A stretch of 13,408 bases of DNA, from contig CAMOEP010000028.1 of assembly GCA_946612185.1 (NCBI GenBank), positions 1 through 13,408 on the forward strand, written 5' to 3'. Both the position numbers and the translations under genes were made by a program. Origin of the DNA: an uncultured Ruminococcus sp. (lineage in GTDB: Bacteria > Bacillota > Clostridia > Oscillospirales > Ruminococcaceae). Below, piece after piece: positions 1 to 6,191 of this stretch (position 1 is the stretch's first letter; each line of letters begins with the position of its first letter). A model generated the notes under the pieces. It searched no databases and had not been told where the DNA came from. It saw only the letters and a program-made list of their open reading frames with translations.

Positions 1-147
1 AAGAAACTCCAGATAATCGCAAACCTGAAGCCCGTAAAGCTCAGAGGTGAAATGAGCAACGGCATGATCTGCGCTGCTGACGTTCCCGGCGGTGTACAGG
101 TCATCTTCGTTGACGACAGCGTACCTGTTGGTACTAAGATAAGATAA
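1..147 (+). CDS. metG: Methionyl-tRNA synthetase, C-terminal end (partial)
   Basis: This is the last 48 codons of a gene that starts left of the window; frame 1 is open from base 1 and stops at TAA 145-147. The peptide contains ANLKPVKLRGEMSNGMI and ends VPVGTKIR. This matches the C-terminal tRNA-binding (EMAP/Trbp111-like) OB-fold domain appended to bacterial methionyl-tRNA synthetases, which typically reads NLKPxKLRGxxSxGMIL and ends with PxGxKI. In the full enzyme this domain dimerises and helps bind tRNA, while the catalytic part charges tRNA(Met) with methionine in the cytoplasm. A free-standing tRNA-binding protein with the same fold (CsaA or YtpR type) is the alternative, because the catalytic part is not visible; the PVKLRGE(L/M)S(Q/N)GMI wording favours MetG. 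Confidence 0.82.
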   Translation, partial: KKLQIIANLKPVKLRGEMSNGMICAADVPGGVQVIFVDDSVPVGTKIR

Positions 148-155
148 GCTATAAT
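128..155 (+). promoter_or_regulatory. Candidate promoter of the LRR/dockerin gene
   Basis: A perfect -10 hexamer TATAAT lies at 150-155. A partial -35, TTGGTA, lies at 128-133, with a 16-bp spacer. The -35 sits inside the end of metG. The predicted transcription start is near 162, exactly where the 162-199 stem-loop begins. The -10 is good and the -35 mediocre, and read-through from metG cannot be excluded. Confidence 0.5.
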
Positions 156-161
156 TAATAT

Positions 162-199
162 TGCGCTGCCGGAAACGGGGTTTAGGCTCTGGCAGCGCA
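162..199 (+). promoter_or_regulatory. Stem-loop between metG and the LRR gene
   Basis: A 12-bp stem with one G-U pair joins 162-173 (TGCGCTGCCGGA) and 188-199 (TCTGGCAGCGCA) around a 14-nt loop. It begins 14 nt after the metG stop, as an intrinsic terminator would, but no T-run follows (TTATAC). It also begins at the predicted start of the LRR transcript, so it may be a stabilising 5' leader hairpin. Which role applies is not clear from sequence. Confidence 0.6.
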
Positions 200-222
200 T
201 TATACAGAAAGGACTATTGGGC

Positions 223-2031
223 ATGAAAAAAAGACACATCATTGCAGCGTTTCTCAGCGCTTTCATGATCGCAGCAGTTCCGGCAGGTGTTCCTGCTGTT
301 AACACTGTTGGCATCGCCGCTGAGGAAACTGAAAATCCCACATTTGGTGACTTCACCTACCGTATTCTTGGCGATGAGGTACAGATCTGTTCCTGCGACA
401 AGTCAGTTACCAAAGCTGAGATACCGGAGGAGATCGACGGTCACAAGGTAACTATGATCGGTGACCAGTGCTTCTGGGGCTGTACAAGTCTCTCTGACGT
501 TACTCTCCCGGAGGGCATAACCGACATCGGTAAATTTGCTTTTCTGCGCTGTGAGTCACTCAGGGGCATAGTTCTCCCGGAAAGCCTTGAAAGTATCCAG
601 GAACACGCCTTCGATCTCTCAGGTCTGACCTCAATTATCATCCCTGAGAACGTATCTGAGATAGGTCAGGCTGCTTTTGCAGGCAAGTTTCTCCAGACCA
701 TAACTGTCGCACCAAGAAACGCAAGTTTCTGCGTAGTTAACGGCGCACTTATGGACACCAGGGAAAAGCGCCGCATTATCGCTTTCCCGGCGGCTTCTGA
801 TGCAGACACATTCCTGGTGACTGCTGACGTTGAAACTATTGACGCTATGGCTTTCGCATACACGAGCAACCTGAAAAACGTATTCCTGCAAAAAGGTACT
901 GCCACTATCGGCAGAGAAGCTTTCATGCAAAGCGGTATCACAAATATCATACTGCCCGATAACATTACAGAGATCGGCATCGGTGCTTTCAGATCATGCG
1001 CTTACCTGGCTAAAATCACACTTTCTCAGAGTTTAACAGACATTCCCCAGGACGCTTTCTTTAACTGTTCATCTGTGAAAGAAATGACCGTTCCCCAGAA
1101 CGTGACCAGTATTGGCAAAATGGCGTTCGGCGGTATGGCAAGCCTCGAAAAACTCATTATCGAGAACCCCTCCTGCACTATCCCCAATGAAACTACGACC
1201 CTTTACGATGCTAAATCGACCGATTCATCAAAGAAAACTACCTACTCATTCAGCGGCACTATCTACGGCTATCCTGACAGTACTGCCCAGGAGTTTGCGG
1301 AAAACGTCGGTTATAACTTCAAGCCAATTGAAAAACCCGTTTACGGCGATGCTGACGGCAATGGAAGCGTTACTGTTTCAGACGTGGTAAGTGTTTTGCA
1401 GTACGTTGCAAATAAGGAAAAGTACCCGCTGAGCGATAAGGCTATAGCTTTATGCGACGTTTACAATAAAGGCAGCGGCATTACTGCTGATGATGCTTTC
1501 GCTATCCAGCAGTTCGATGCAGGTATCGAGCCTTTCCTGCCTGTATCCTATACCACTAATTACCTTAAATGGAAACCCGGCGAGGTTTTCAAGTGGACTC
1601 CCAAGACTGAGGTGACTGACAGCGGAAGCGAGATAATATCCGACTTCCTCTACCTGCCGCCTTTCCCTGACCAGGTACTTATGTGGAAAGAGAACAAGCT
1701 TAAACTCTCTGACGGCTTGCGGGAAGCAGAGTTCGACGTAAACAGCGCCGCACTGGTATGCTTCTCCGACCTGAATGATGACGGCTACCCGGAACTGTGC
1801 ATAAGCGCTGACTACGGAAGCGGTCTGCGTAACGCCGTAGTAACTGTGTACGATATCCGTAACAGAAAGGGCTATGTTCTTCCAAATGAACACCTTGCCG
1901 ACTCCTATTATGAACTGTATATCACCAATGAGGGAAAACTCCTCCTGGTTCACAACAGCGAGTACAAGGACGTGGGCGTTATTGCCACAGGCGTTCCCGC
2001 TATCGTTGACGGCGAACTTACAATGAAATAA
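223..2031 (+). CDS. Secreted BspA-type leucine-rich-repeat protein with dockerin module
   Basis: A 602-residue protein, probably exported and bound to a cohesin-bearing scaffoldin at the cell surface. Residues 1-33 form a signal peptide: KKRH, a hydrophobic core, then a likely cut after IAA or GVPA. Residues about 60-330 hold some eight LRR_5/BspA repeats of the pattern LxxIxLPxxxxxIGxxAF, closed by the usual cap GTIYGYPDSTAQEFAENVGY. A type I dockerin spans about 374-440. Its first calcium loop is canonical (D376, D378, N380, G381, D387); the second is degenerate (D412, Y414, K416, G417, D423). About 165 more residues follow, with a DLNDDGYPEL stretch (516-525) like the calcium-binding turns of FG-GAP/VCBS repeats. 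I chose ATG 223 over TTG 217 because AGAAAGGA at 206-213 is 9 nt from ATG but only 3 nt from TTG. The role may be binding or scaffolding, since no catalytic domain is seen. Confidence 0.9.
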   Translation: MKKRHIIAAFLSAFMIAAVPAGVPAVNTVGIAAEETENPTFGDFTYRILGDEVQICSCDKSVTKAEIPEEIDGHKVTMIGDQCFWGCTSLSDVTLPEGITDIGKFAFLRCESLRGIVLPESLESIQEHAFDLSGLTSIIIPENVSEIGQAAFAGKFLQTITVAPRNASFCVVNGALMDTREKRRIIAFPAASDADTFLVTADVETIDAMAFAYTSNLKNVFLQKGTATIGREAFMQSGITNIILPDNITEIGIGAFRSCAYLAKITLSQSLTDIPQDAFFNCSSVKEMTVPQNVTSIGKMAFGGMASLEKLIIENPSCTIPNETTTLYDAKSTDSSKKTTYSFSGTIYGYPDSTAQEFAENVGYNFKPIEKPVYGDADGNGSVTVSDVVSVLQYVANKEKYPLSDKAIALCDVYNKGSGITADDAFAIQQFDAGIEPFLPVSYTTNYLKWKPGEVFKWTPKTEVTDSGSEIISDFLYLPPFPDQVLMWKENKLKLSDGLREAEFDVNSAALVCFSDLNDDGYPELCISADYGSGLRNAVVTVYDIRNRKGYVLPNEHLADSYYELYITNEGKLLLVHNSEYKDVGVIATGVPAIVDGELTMK

Positions 2032-2039
2032 TTCATAAA

Positions 2040-2211
2040 GGCAACACCGCACAGAGCTGGTGGTGCAGATGCGCAGTCAGATTTTTCGTCAGATTGTATA
2101 GAAATGACGCCGCTGGGCTGGCGCCCAGCAAGGAATTTCTGTGCAAGATGACGGAAAAGATGCAAGCAGATGCGCCGCCAAGCCGTCAGGCGGGCTTTGT
2201 GCGGTGTTGCC
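2040..2211. mobile_element. MITE-like palindromic element with terminal inverted repeats
   Basis: A 172-bp non-coding element starts GGCAACACCGCACA (2040-2053) and ends with the exact reverse complement (2198-2211). Allowing one mismatch, the terminal repeats reach 18 bp (2040-2057 and 2194-2211). TAAA flanks it directly on both sides (2036-2039, 2212-2215), as expected of a 4-bp target duplication. The interior is also largely self-complementary: GCTGGGC (2112-2118) pairs with GCCCAGC (2123-2129), AGAAAT (2100-2105) with ATTTCT (2135-2140), and the flanks pair imperfectly. The element would thus fold into one long hairpin in RNA. No transposase is present in the window. It sits between the LRR stop codon and that gene's terminator. 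It could instead be a REP/BIME-type repeat. Confidence 0.7.
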
Positions 2212-2212
2212 T

Positions 2213-2253
2213 AAAGCCATAGTATTCCAATACCTGGAATGCTATGGCTTTTT
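2213..2253 (+). terminator. Rho-independent terminator after the LRR/dockerin gene
   Basis: A 16-bp stem with one U-G pair joins AAAGCCATAGTATTCC (2213-2228) and GGAATGCTATGGCTTT (2236-2251) around a 7-nt loop and runs into TTTTT (2249-2253). Removing the 172-bp element and one TAAA copy would place the stem only a few bases after the TAA at 2029-2031. This supports it as the original terminator of that gene. Confidence 0.88.
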
Positions 2254-2271
2254 CAGTTCTATTTTTCCACA

Positions 2272-2296
2272 CTCTCCCATATGATTCATGGGAGGG
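2272..2296 (+). promoter_or_regulatory. Hairpin that masks the flippase ribosome binding site
   Basis: CTCTCCCAT (2272-2280) pairs with ATGGGAGGG (2288-2296) over 9 bp with one U-G pair and a 7-nt loop. The right arm is the Shine-Dalgarno sequence GGGAGGG, 5 nt before ATG 2302. In RNA this stem would hide the ribosome binding site, and it lies just after the 2213-2253 terminator. No convincing promoter was seen between the two. Regulation by RNA structure is inferred; the base pairing is seen directly. Confidence 0.6.
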
Positions 2297-2301
2297 ATAT
2301 T

Positions 2302-3843
2302 ATGCGGATAAAAAACAGGATAATCCGGGACACTCTGCTGCTGACAGTCATGCAGCTTTTCCTGGACACGGCAGCACTTCTGCTTAACTCATTCATAACC
2401 CGGCGGCTGGGTACTGCGGCTATGGGAATGTTCTCCCTCATGGGCTCATTCCTTGCGCTGGCTGGAATACTCTCAAACGGCAGCGCCTTTCTCTGCACCA
2501 GCCGACTTGTTTCCGAGGAGACCGGCAAGCCCTGCGGCAACCCCGAACACGTCCTCTTTCACGGGCTGAAGCTTTGCATACTCCTGAGTACGGCAGTTTC
2601 GGCGGTGATACTACTCTTTGCGGACACTATCAGCGTTCGCTTCTTCCACAGCAGCGAAATGTGTACCACTCTCCGGCTAATGCCTGCGGCACTGTTCTCC
2701 GGGGCTGCTGCTGCCTGTCTGAAAGGCTACTTCAACGCCGTCCGGAAAGCTTCCTCTGCGGCTGCGGGCGACATTGTGGAATTCATCATCAGGGCGGCGG
2801 TCATAATGTGCATGACCCTGACTTCCGGCAGCAGCGGTGACATTTGCCGGATAATGATCTTCTCCGTCATCTCCGGAAACTGCTTCTCCCTTACATATCT
2901 CACTATCCTTTTCTTCACCGGCAAGACCGGAAAGCCGGGACGATGCAGCATAAGTTTCCGGCAGTACGCAGCCTTTGCGTTCCCCATAATGGGCGGAGGG
3001 ATACTCACAAGCCTCCTCAGCAGCGCAAACGATGCGCTTATACCGGTCTGTCTGCGGCGTGCAGGCGACTCCGCTGAGGAAGCCCTCAGCCTTTTCGGTA
3101 TATTCGAGGCGATAGTCATTCCAACCCTTTTCTTCCCCTCAGTGGCACTTTGTTCAATGTCCGGCATCATCGTCAGCGAGTCCGCAAGGGCGTGGGCTGC
3201 CGGGAATATGGAGCGTATCCGCAGCATGACTGTGAAACTGCTGACGGGGACGTTCATTTACGCCATTTTTGCCTCCGGAGTACTCCTGCGCTTCGGCAGC
3301 GTCATCGGCGTGATGCTGGGCGGCGGTGAACTGGCAGGGCGGCTTATACGGGACATTGCGCCGGTGATACCCTTTATCTACCTGGAAATCGTTCTGGAAG
3401 CGCTTATCAAAGGGCTGGGCTTGCAGGCGTTCTCCTCGGTGAACTACCTGGCGGAGTACGTCATACGCATCTCGGCGGTGCTTATATTCGTTCCGCTGAC
3501 GGGCTTCTGGGGAATAGCCGTTTCCTACTACGCAAGCAACGTTTTCGGCAACATCTCCCGGCTCATCAAAGTACTCCGCTTCACCGGAGTCCGCCTGCGT
3601 CCGGTGAAAATGCTTCTCGCACCGGCGGTGTGGGCTTTCCTGACCATGAACGGCGCTCAGCTAATTTTCCGGCTGCCATTCCTGGACAGCGGCAGTCTCC
3701 CCGGTATCACAGTATGCGTGGTGATATGGGGGCTGATGTACGGCTCGGTGACAGTCAGGCTATCATTTTTGGCAAATAAAACCTCCTCAGACAAGGAATT
3801 CGCTGTGCATAATGCACAATTTTCAACAGATACAGTATTATAA
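2302..3843 (+). CDS. SpoVB/MATE-like polysaccharide or lipid flippase (MOP superfamily)
   Basis: A 513-residue, very hydrophobic protein with about 12-14 membrane-spanning segments along its whole length and no signal peptide. The length is close to SpoVB and Wzx-type flippases. Family-like features include an N-terminal amphipathic start followed by DTLLLTVMQLFLDTAALLLN, the FPIMGGGILTSLLSSANDAL segment near the middle, and a late SYYASNVFGNISRLIKV segment. Relatives move lipid-linked wall or polysaccharide precursors, or spore cortex precursors, across the cytoplasmic membrane; the substrate cannot be told here. I chose ATG 2302 because GGGAGGG lies 5 nt upstream; upstream in-frame ATGs (2239, 2281) lack a ribosome binding site. 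That site lies in the 2272-2296 hairpin. The last 13 codons include a perfect palindrome (3804-3818) and may be an extended tail. Drug-efflux MATE activity is a less likely alternative. Confidence 0.82.
   Translation: MRIKNRIIRDTLLLTVMQLFLDTAALLLNSFITRRLGTAAMGMFSLMGSFLALAGILSNGSAFLCTSRLVSEETGKPCGNPEHVLFHGLKLCILLSTAVSAVILLFADTISVRFFHSSEMCTTLRLMPAALFSGAAAACLKGYFNAVRKASSAAAGDIVEFIIRAAVIMCMTLTSGSSGDICRIMIFSVISGNCFSLTYLTILFFTGKTGKPGRCSISFRQYAAFAFPIMGGGILTSLLSSANDALIPVCLRRAGDSAEEALSLFGIFEAIVIPTLFFPSVALCSMSGIIVSESARAWAAGNMERIRSMTVKLLTGTFIYAIFASGVLLRFGSVIGVMLGGGELAGRLIRDIAPVIPFIYLEIVLEALIKGLGLQAFSSVNYLAEYVIRISAVLIFVPLTGFWGIAVSYYASNVFGNISRLIKVLRFTGVRLRPVKMLLAPAVWAFLTMNGAQLIFRLPFLDSGSLPGITVCVVIWGLMYGSVTVRLSFLANKTSSDKEFAVHNAQFSTDTVL
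3804..3818. repeat. Perfect 7-bp palindrome in the flippase 3' end
   Basis: TGTGCAT (3804-3810) and ATGCACA (3812-3818) are exact reverse complements around a single A. The palindrome lies in the last codons of the flippase gene, after its final membrane segment. It could be a protein-binding site or a small repeat captured at the gene end. No T-run follows, so it is not a terminator. Confidence 0.45.
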
Positions 3844-3867
3844 TATGTAGAAAATACTCTCAGGCTA

Positions 3868-3896
3868 TTGCAAATTTATATAACTTGATATATAAT
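3868..3896 (+). promoter_or_regulatory. Promoter of the EF-G-like gene
   Basis: TTGCAA (3868-3873) and a perfect TATAAT (3891-3896) are separated by 17 bp, the ideal spacing for the housekeeping sigma factor. The predicted start is near 3903, which gives a leader of about 67 nt whose first part is the 3904-3942 hairpin. The gene is therefore likely transcribed on its own and not only by read-through. Confidence 0.8.
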
Positions 3897-3903
3897 TAAT
3901 CTT

Positions 3904-3942
3904 GTAGTTGTTCAAACTATACAGAGTTTGATGAACAACTGC
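3904..3942 (+). promoter_or_regulatory. 5' leader hairpin of the EF-G-like mRNA
   Basis: GTAGTTGTTC (3904-3913) pairs with GAACAACTGC (3933-3942) over 10 bp with one G-U pair. AAACT (3914-3918) continues the stem with AGTTT (3925-3929) after a 3-nt bulge (GAT), leaving a 6-nt apical loop. No T-run follows, so it is not a terminator. It lies at the predicted 5' end of the transcript and leaves the ribosome binding site at 3953-3960 free. mRNA stabilisation or a protein-binding site is inferred. Confidence 0.6.
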
Positions 3943-3969
3943 CAATCAATTTAAGAGGAGTATACTAAA

Positions 3970-6027
3970 ATGAAAGATATCGTTACAAACAAAATAAAAA
4001 ATATAGCCCTCGCCGGACACAACGGCTCAGGTAAAACTTCTCTCGCTGAAGCTCTCCTTTTCAAGGCTGGAGCATCTGACCGTCTGGGTAAGACCGCTGA
4101 CGGCACTACTGTATGTGACTACGACCCTGAGGAGATCAGAAGGCATATCTCTATAGGTACTTCTCTGGCTTCTTTCGACTACGACGGTTTCAAGGTGAAT
4201 CTGCTGGACACTCCTGGTCTGTTCGACTTTGCTGCTGAAATGACAGAGGGTATCCGTGCGGCTGATACAGTTATGATAACCGTTTCCGCTAAATCCGGTG
4301 TCAAGGTAGGCGCAAGAAAGGCTTATGATGAGGCTGTAAGACAGAACAAGTCCAAGATGTTCGTCGTTACAAAAATCGACGACAAGGACGCTAACTTCTT
4401 CAATGTACTCACTGAGCTGAAAACCGTTTTCGGCCCTACTGTTTGCCCTGTAGTAGTTCCCGTTATCAGCAATTCATCTATCATCGAGTACGTTAACCTG
4501 ATCGAGATGAAGGCTTACAAGTACGACGATAAGGGCAACGCTGTTGAGACTGATATGCCTACTGCTGAGATATCCGACAAGATCGAGTACCGTATCGACG
4601 GTCTTATCGCAGCTATCTCCGAGGCTGTTGCTGAGACTTCTGACGAACTTATGGAAAAGTTCTTCGAGGGCGAGACTTTCACTCAGAAGGAACTTATCGA
4701 CGGTATCCACGACGGTATGAACAGAGGTATCATCACACCTGTTGTATGCACATCTGCTGCTGAACTGGCTGGTATTGATATGCTGCTCAAGGAGATCGAA
4801 CTGCTGCTGCCCTCCCCTGACGAGGCTGCTGCTGCAAAGGAGGATACTCCCTGCGACGCTTCCGGCAAGGCTTCCGGTTTCGTATTCAAGACTATTGCTG
4901 ACCCCTTCGTTGGCAAGATGTCATTCATAAAGGTCATGAGCGGCGAACTCAAAGCTAACTGCGAACTGACCAACACCTCCAAAAAGTCCGCTGAGAAGAT
5001 AGGTAAACTCTACAACCTCTGCGGCAAGAAGCAGACTGAGGTAGCTTCCGCAGTCGCAGGCGATATCGTAGTAGCTTCCAAGATATCCGCAAGCACTGGC
5101 GATACTCTCGCTGAAAGCGGCTGTGACGTTGTTTACCCTGCAATGACATTCCAGCCTCCCTGCTACTCAATGGCTGTAAAGGCTAAGGCACAGGGCGACG
5201 AGGCTAAGATATCCTCCTCTATGCAGAAACTTTTAGAGGAAGACCCCACTCTCACTTACGTTCAGGACGACACCACAAAGGAGCAGATCCTCAGCGGTCT
5301 GGGCGAACAGCACCTTGAAGTTGCCGCAGCTAAGCTGAAAGGCAAGTTCGGCGTTGACATCGACCTGACAGTTCCCAAGATCGCATACAAGGAGACTATC
5401 CGCAAGAAGGTAAAGGTCGAGGGCAAGCATAAGAAGCAGTCCGGCGGTCACGGTCAGTACGGTCATGTATGGATCGAGTTCGAGCCTTGCGTAAGCGATA
5501 CACTGGTATTCGAGGAGAAGGTTTTCGGCGGCGCTGTTCCTAAGAACTTCTTCCCCGCTGTACAGAAGGGTCTGGAGGAATGCGTTAAGAAGGGCGTACT
5601 TGCAGGCTGTCCTGTAGTTGGTCTGAAGGCAATACTGGTTGACGGTTCTTACCACCCGGTTGACTCCTCAGAAATGGCGTTCAAGACCGCAGCAGCTATC
5701 GCATACAAGGAAGGACTGCGCCAGGCTGACCCTGTAATGCTCGAACCTATCGGTGAGCTGGCAGTTACCGCACCTGACGAAAATACAGGCGATATCATGG
5801 GCGAACTGAACAAGCGCAGAGGCAGAGTTCTCGGCATGGAACCTATCGGAGGCGGAAATACAACAATTACCGCAGAAGTTCCTATAAGAGAGATGCACGA
5901 CTTCGCAATGTACCTGCGCCAGACCACAAGAGGCATGGGCTCATTCACCCTCACATTCCTCAGATATGAGCAGCTTCCCGCAAACCTGCTCACTGAGGTC
6001 ATCTCATCTGTAAATTCTGAGGGCTGA
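3970..6027 (+). CDS. Divergent elongation factor G-like GTPase (EF-G paralogue)
   Basis: A 685-residue protein with the complete EF-G domain order. The G domain has P-loop GHNGSGKT (16-23), DTPGLFDF (80-87) and TKID (134-137). Domains II-V follow, including SGGHGQYGHVWIEFEP and HPVDSSEMAFKTAAAIAYKEG of domain IV and the domain V segment ENTGDIMGELNKRRGRVLGMEPI. In canonical EF-G these G motifs read AHIDAGKT, DTPGHVDF and NKMD. Here the catalytic switch II histidine is Leu84, NKxD begins with Thr, and the switch I RGITI segment is RHISI. Such changes mark the EF-G-like (EF-G2-type) paralogues found in many Bacillota, whose task is less clear than ribosomal translocation. No rpsL, rpsG or tuf is adjacent, so this is not the str operon. 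AAGAGGAG (3953-3960) lies 9 nt before ATG. It could still be the only EF-G of the cell; that is unlikely. Confidence 0.88.
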   Translation: MKDIVTNKIKNIALAGHNGSGKTSLAEALLFKAGASDRLGKTADGTTVCDYDPEEIRRHISIGTSLASFDYDGFKVNLLDTPGLFDFAAEMTEGIRAADTVMITVSAKSGVKVGARKAYDEAVRQNKSKMFVVTKIDDKDANFFNVLTELKTVFGPTVCPVVVPVISNSSIIEYVNLIEMKAYKYDDKGNAVETDMPTAEISDKIEYRIDGLIAAISEAVAETSDELMEKFFEGETFTQKELIDGIHDGMNRGIITPVVCTSAAELAGIDMLLKEIELLLPSPDEAAAAKEDTPCDASGKASGFVFKTIADPFVGKMSFIKVMSGELKANCELTNTSKKSAEKIGKLYNLCGKKQTEVASAVAGDIVVASKISASTGDTLAESGCDVVYPAMTFQPPCYSMAVKAKAQGDEAKISSSMQKLLEEDPTLTYVQDDTTKEQILSGLGEQHLEVAAAKLKGKFGVDIDLTVPKIAYKETIRKKVKVEGKHKKQSGGHGQYGHVWIEFEPCVSDTLVFEEKVFGGAVPKNFFPAVQKGLEECVKKGVLAGCPVVGLKAILVDGSYHPVDSSEMAFKTAAAIAYKEGLRQADPVMLEPIGELAVTAPDENTGDIMGELNKRRGRVLGMEPIGGGNTTITAEVPIREMHDFAMYLRQTTRGMGSFTLTFLRYEQLPANLLTEVISSVNSEG

Positions 6028-6041
6028 TTTCTGATAATTAT

Positions 6042-6081
6042 TGAGGGAAACCTTTTTGAAAATGGTTTCCCTCATTTTTTT
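6042..6081 (+). terminator. Rho-independent terminator of the EF-G-like gene
   Basis: A perfect 11-bp stem pairs TGAGGGAAACC (6042-6052) with GGTTTCCCTCA (6064-6074) around an 11-nt loop, followed by seven Ts (6075-6081). It begins 14 nt after the TGA at 6025-6027. Confidence 0.93.
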
Positions 6082-6097
6082 CTAATACTTCCAGTTG

Positions 6098-6180
6098 TAA
6101 AAATTTCCCCTTTGATATTGCTTACTGCGACCTGCCGTTTCAGCAATTGCAGGTAAAGCCATACCAAAGGGGAAATTTTA
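6098..6180 (-). terminator. Long terminator hairpin of the minus-strand operon (possibly bidirectional)
   Basis: AAAATTTCCCCTTTG (6100-6114) is the exact reverse complement of 6165-6179. After one mismatch, TAT (6116-6118) pairs with ATA (6161-6163). An inner stem joins CCTGC (6131-6135) and GCAGG (6149-6153). Read on the minus strand, the stem ends in AAATTTTT, 11 nt after the stop codon of the HEPN gene, which fits an intrinsic terminator. The plus strand also leaves the stem through TTTT, so it may back up the 6042-6081 terminator. The 50-nt interior is unusually long for a plain terminator. Confidence 0.75.
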
Positions 6181-6191
6181 TAAATTCTTTA

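Noticed and set aside
217..222. TTG 217 as the start of the LRR/dockerin gene
   Set aside because: The ribosome binding site at 206-213 would be only 3 nt away; ATG 223 is 9 nt away and begins directly with a normal signal peptide.
1450..2052. 200-codon open frame on the minus strand
   Set aside because: It lies antisense inside the well-supported dockerin/C-terminal region, has no family resemblance, and starts within the MITE-like element.
2040..2211. CRISPR repeat, tRNA or riboswitch in the 3' region of the LRR gene
   Set aside because: There is one palindromic unit only, no repeat-spacer pattern and no tRNA cloverleaf. Terminal repeats with TAAA flanks fit a mobile element better.
2239..2301. 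Upstream ATG 2239 for the flippase gene
   Set aside because: It lies inside the right arm of the terminator stem and has no ribosome binding site. ATG 2302 has GGGAGGG 5 nt upstream.
3970..6027. TetM/TetO-type ribosomal protection protein
   Set aside because: Those proteins also resemble EF-G, but the domain IV segments here (SGGHGQYGHVWIEFEP, HPVDSSEMAFKTAAAIAYKEG) follow EF-G itself, and no Tet-type context is present.
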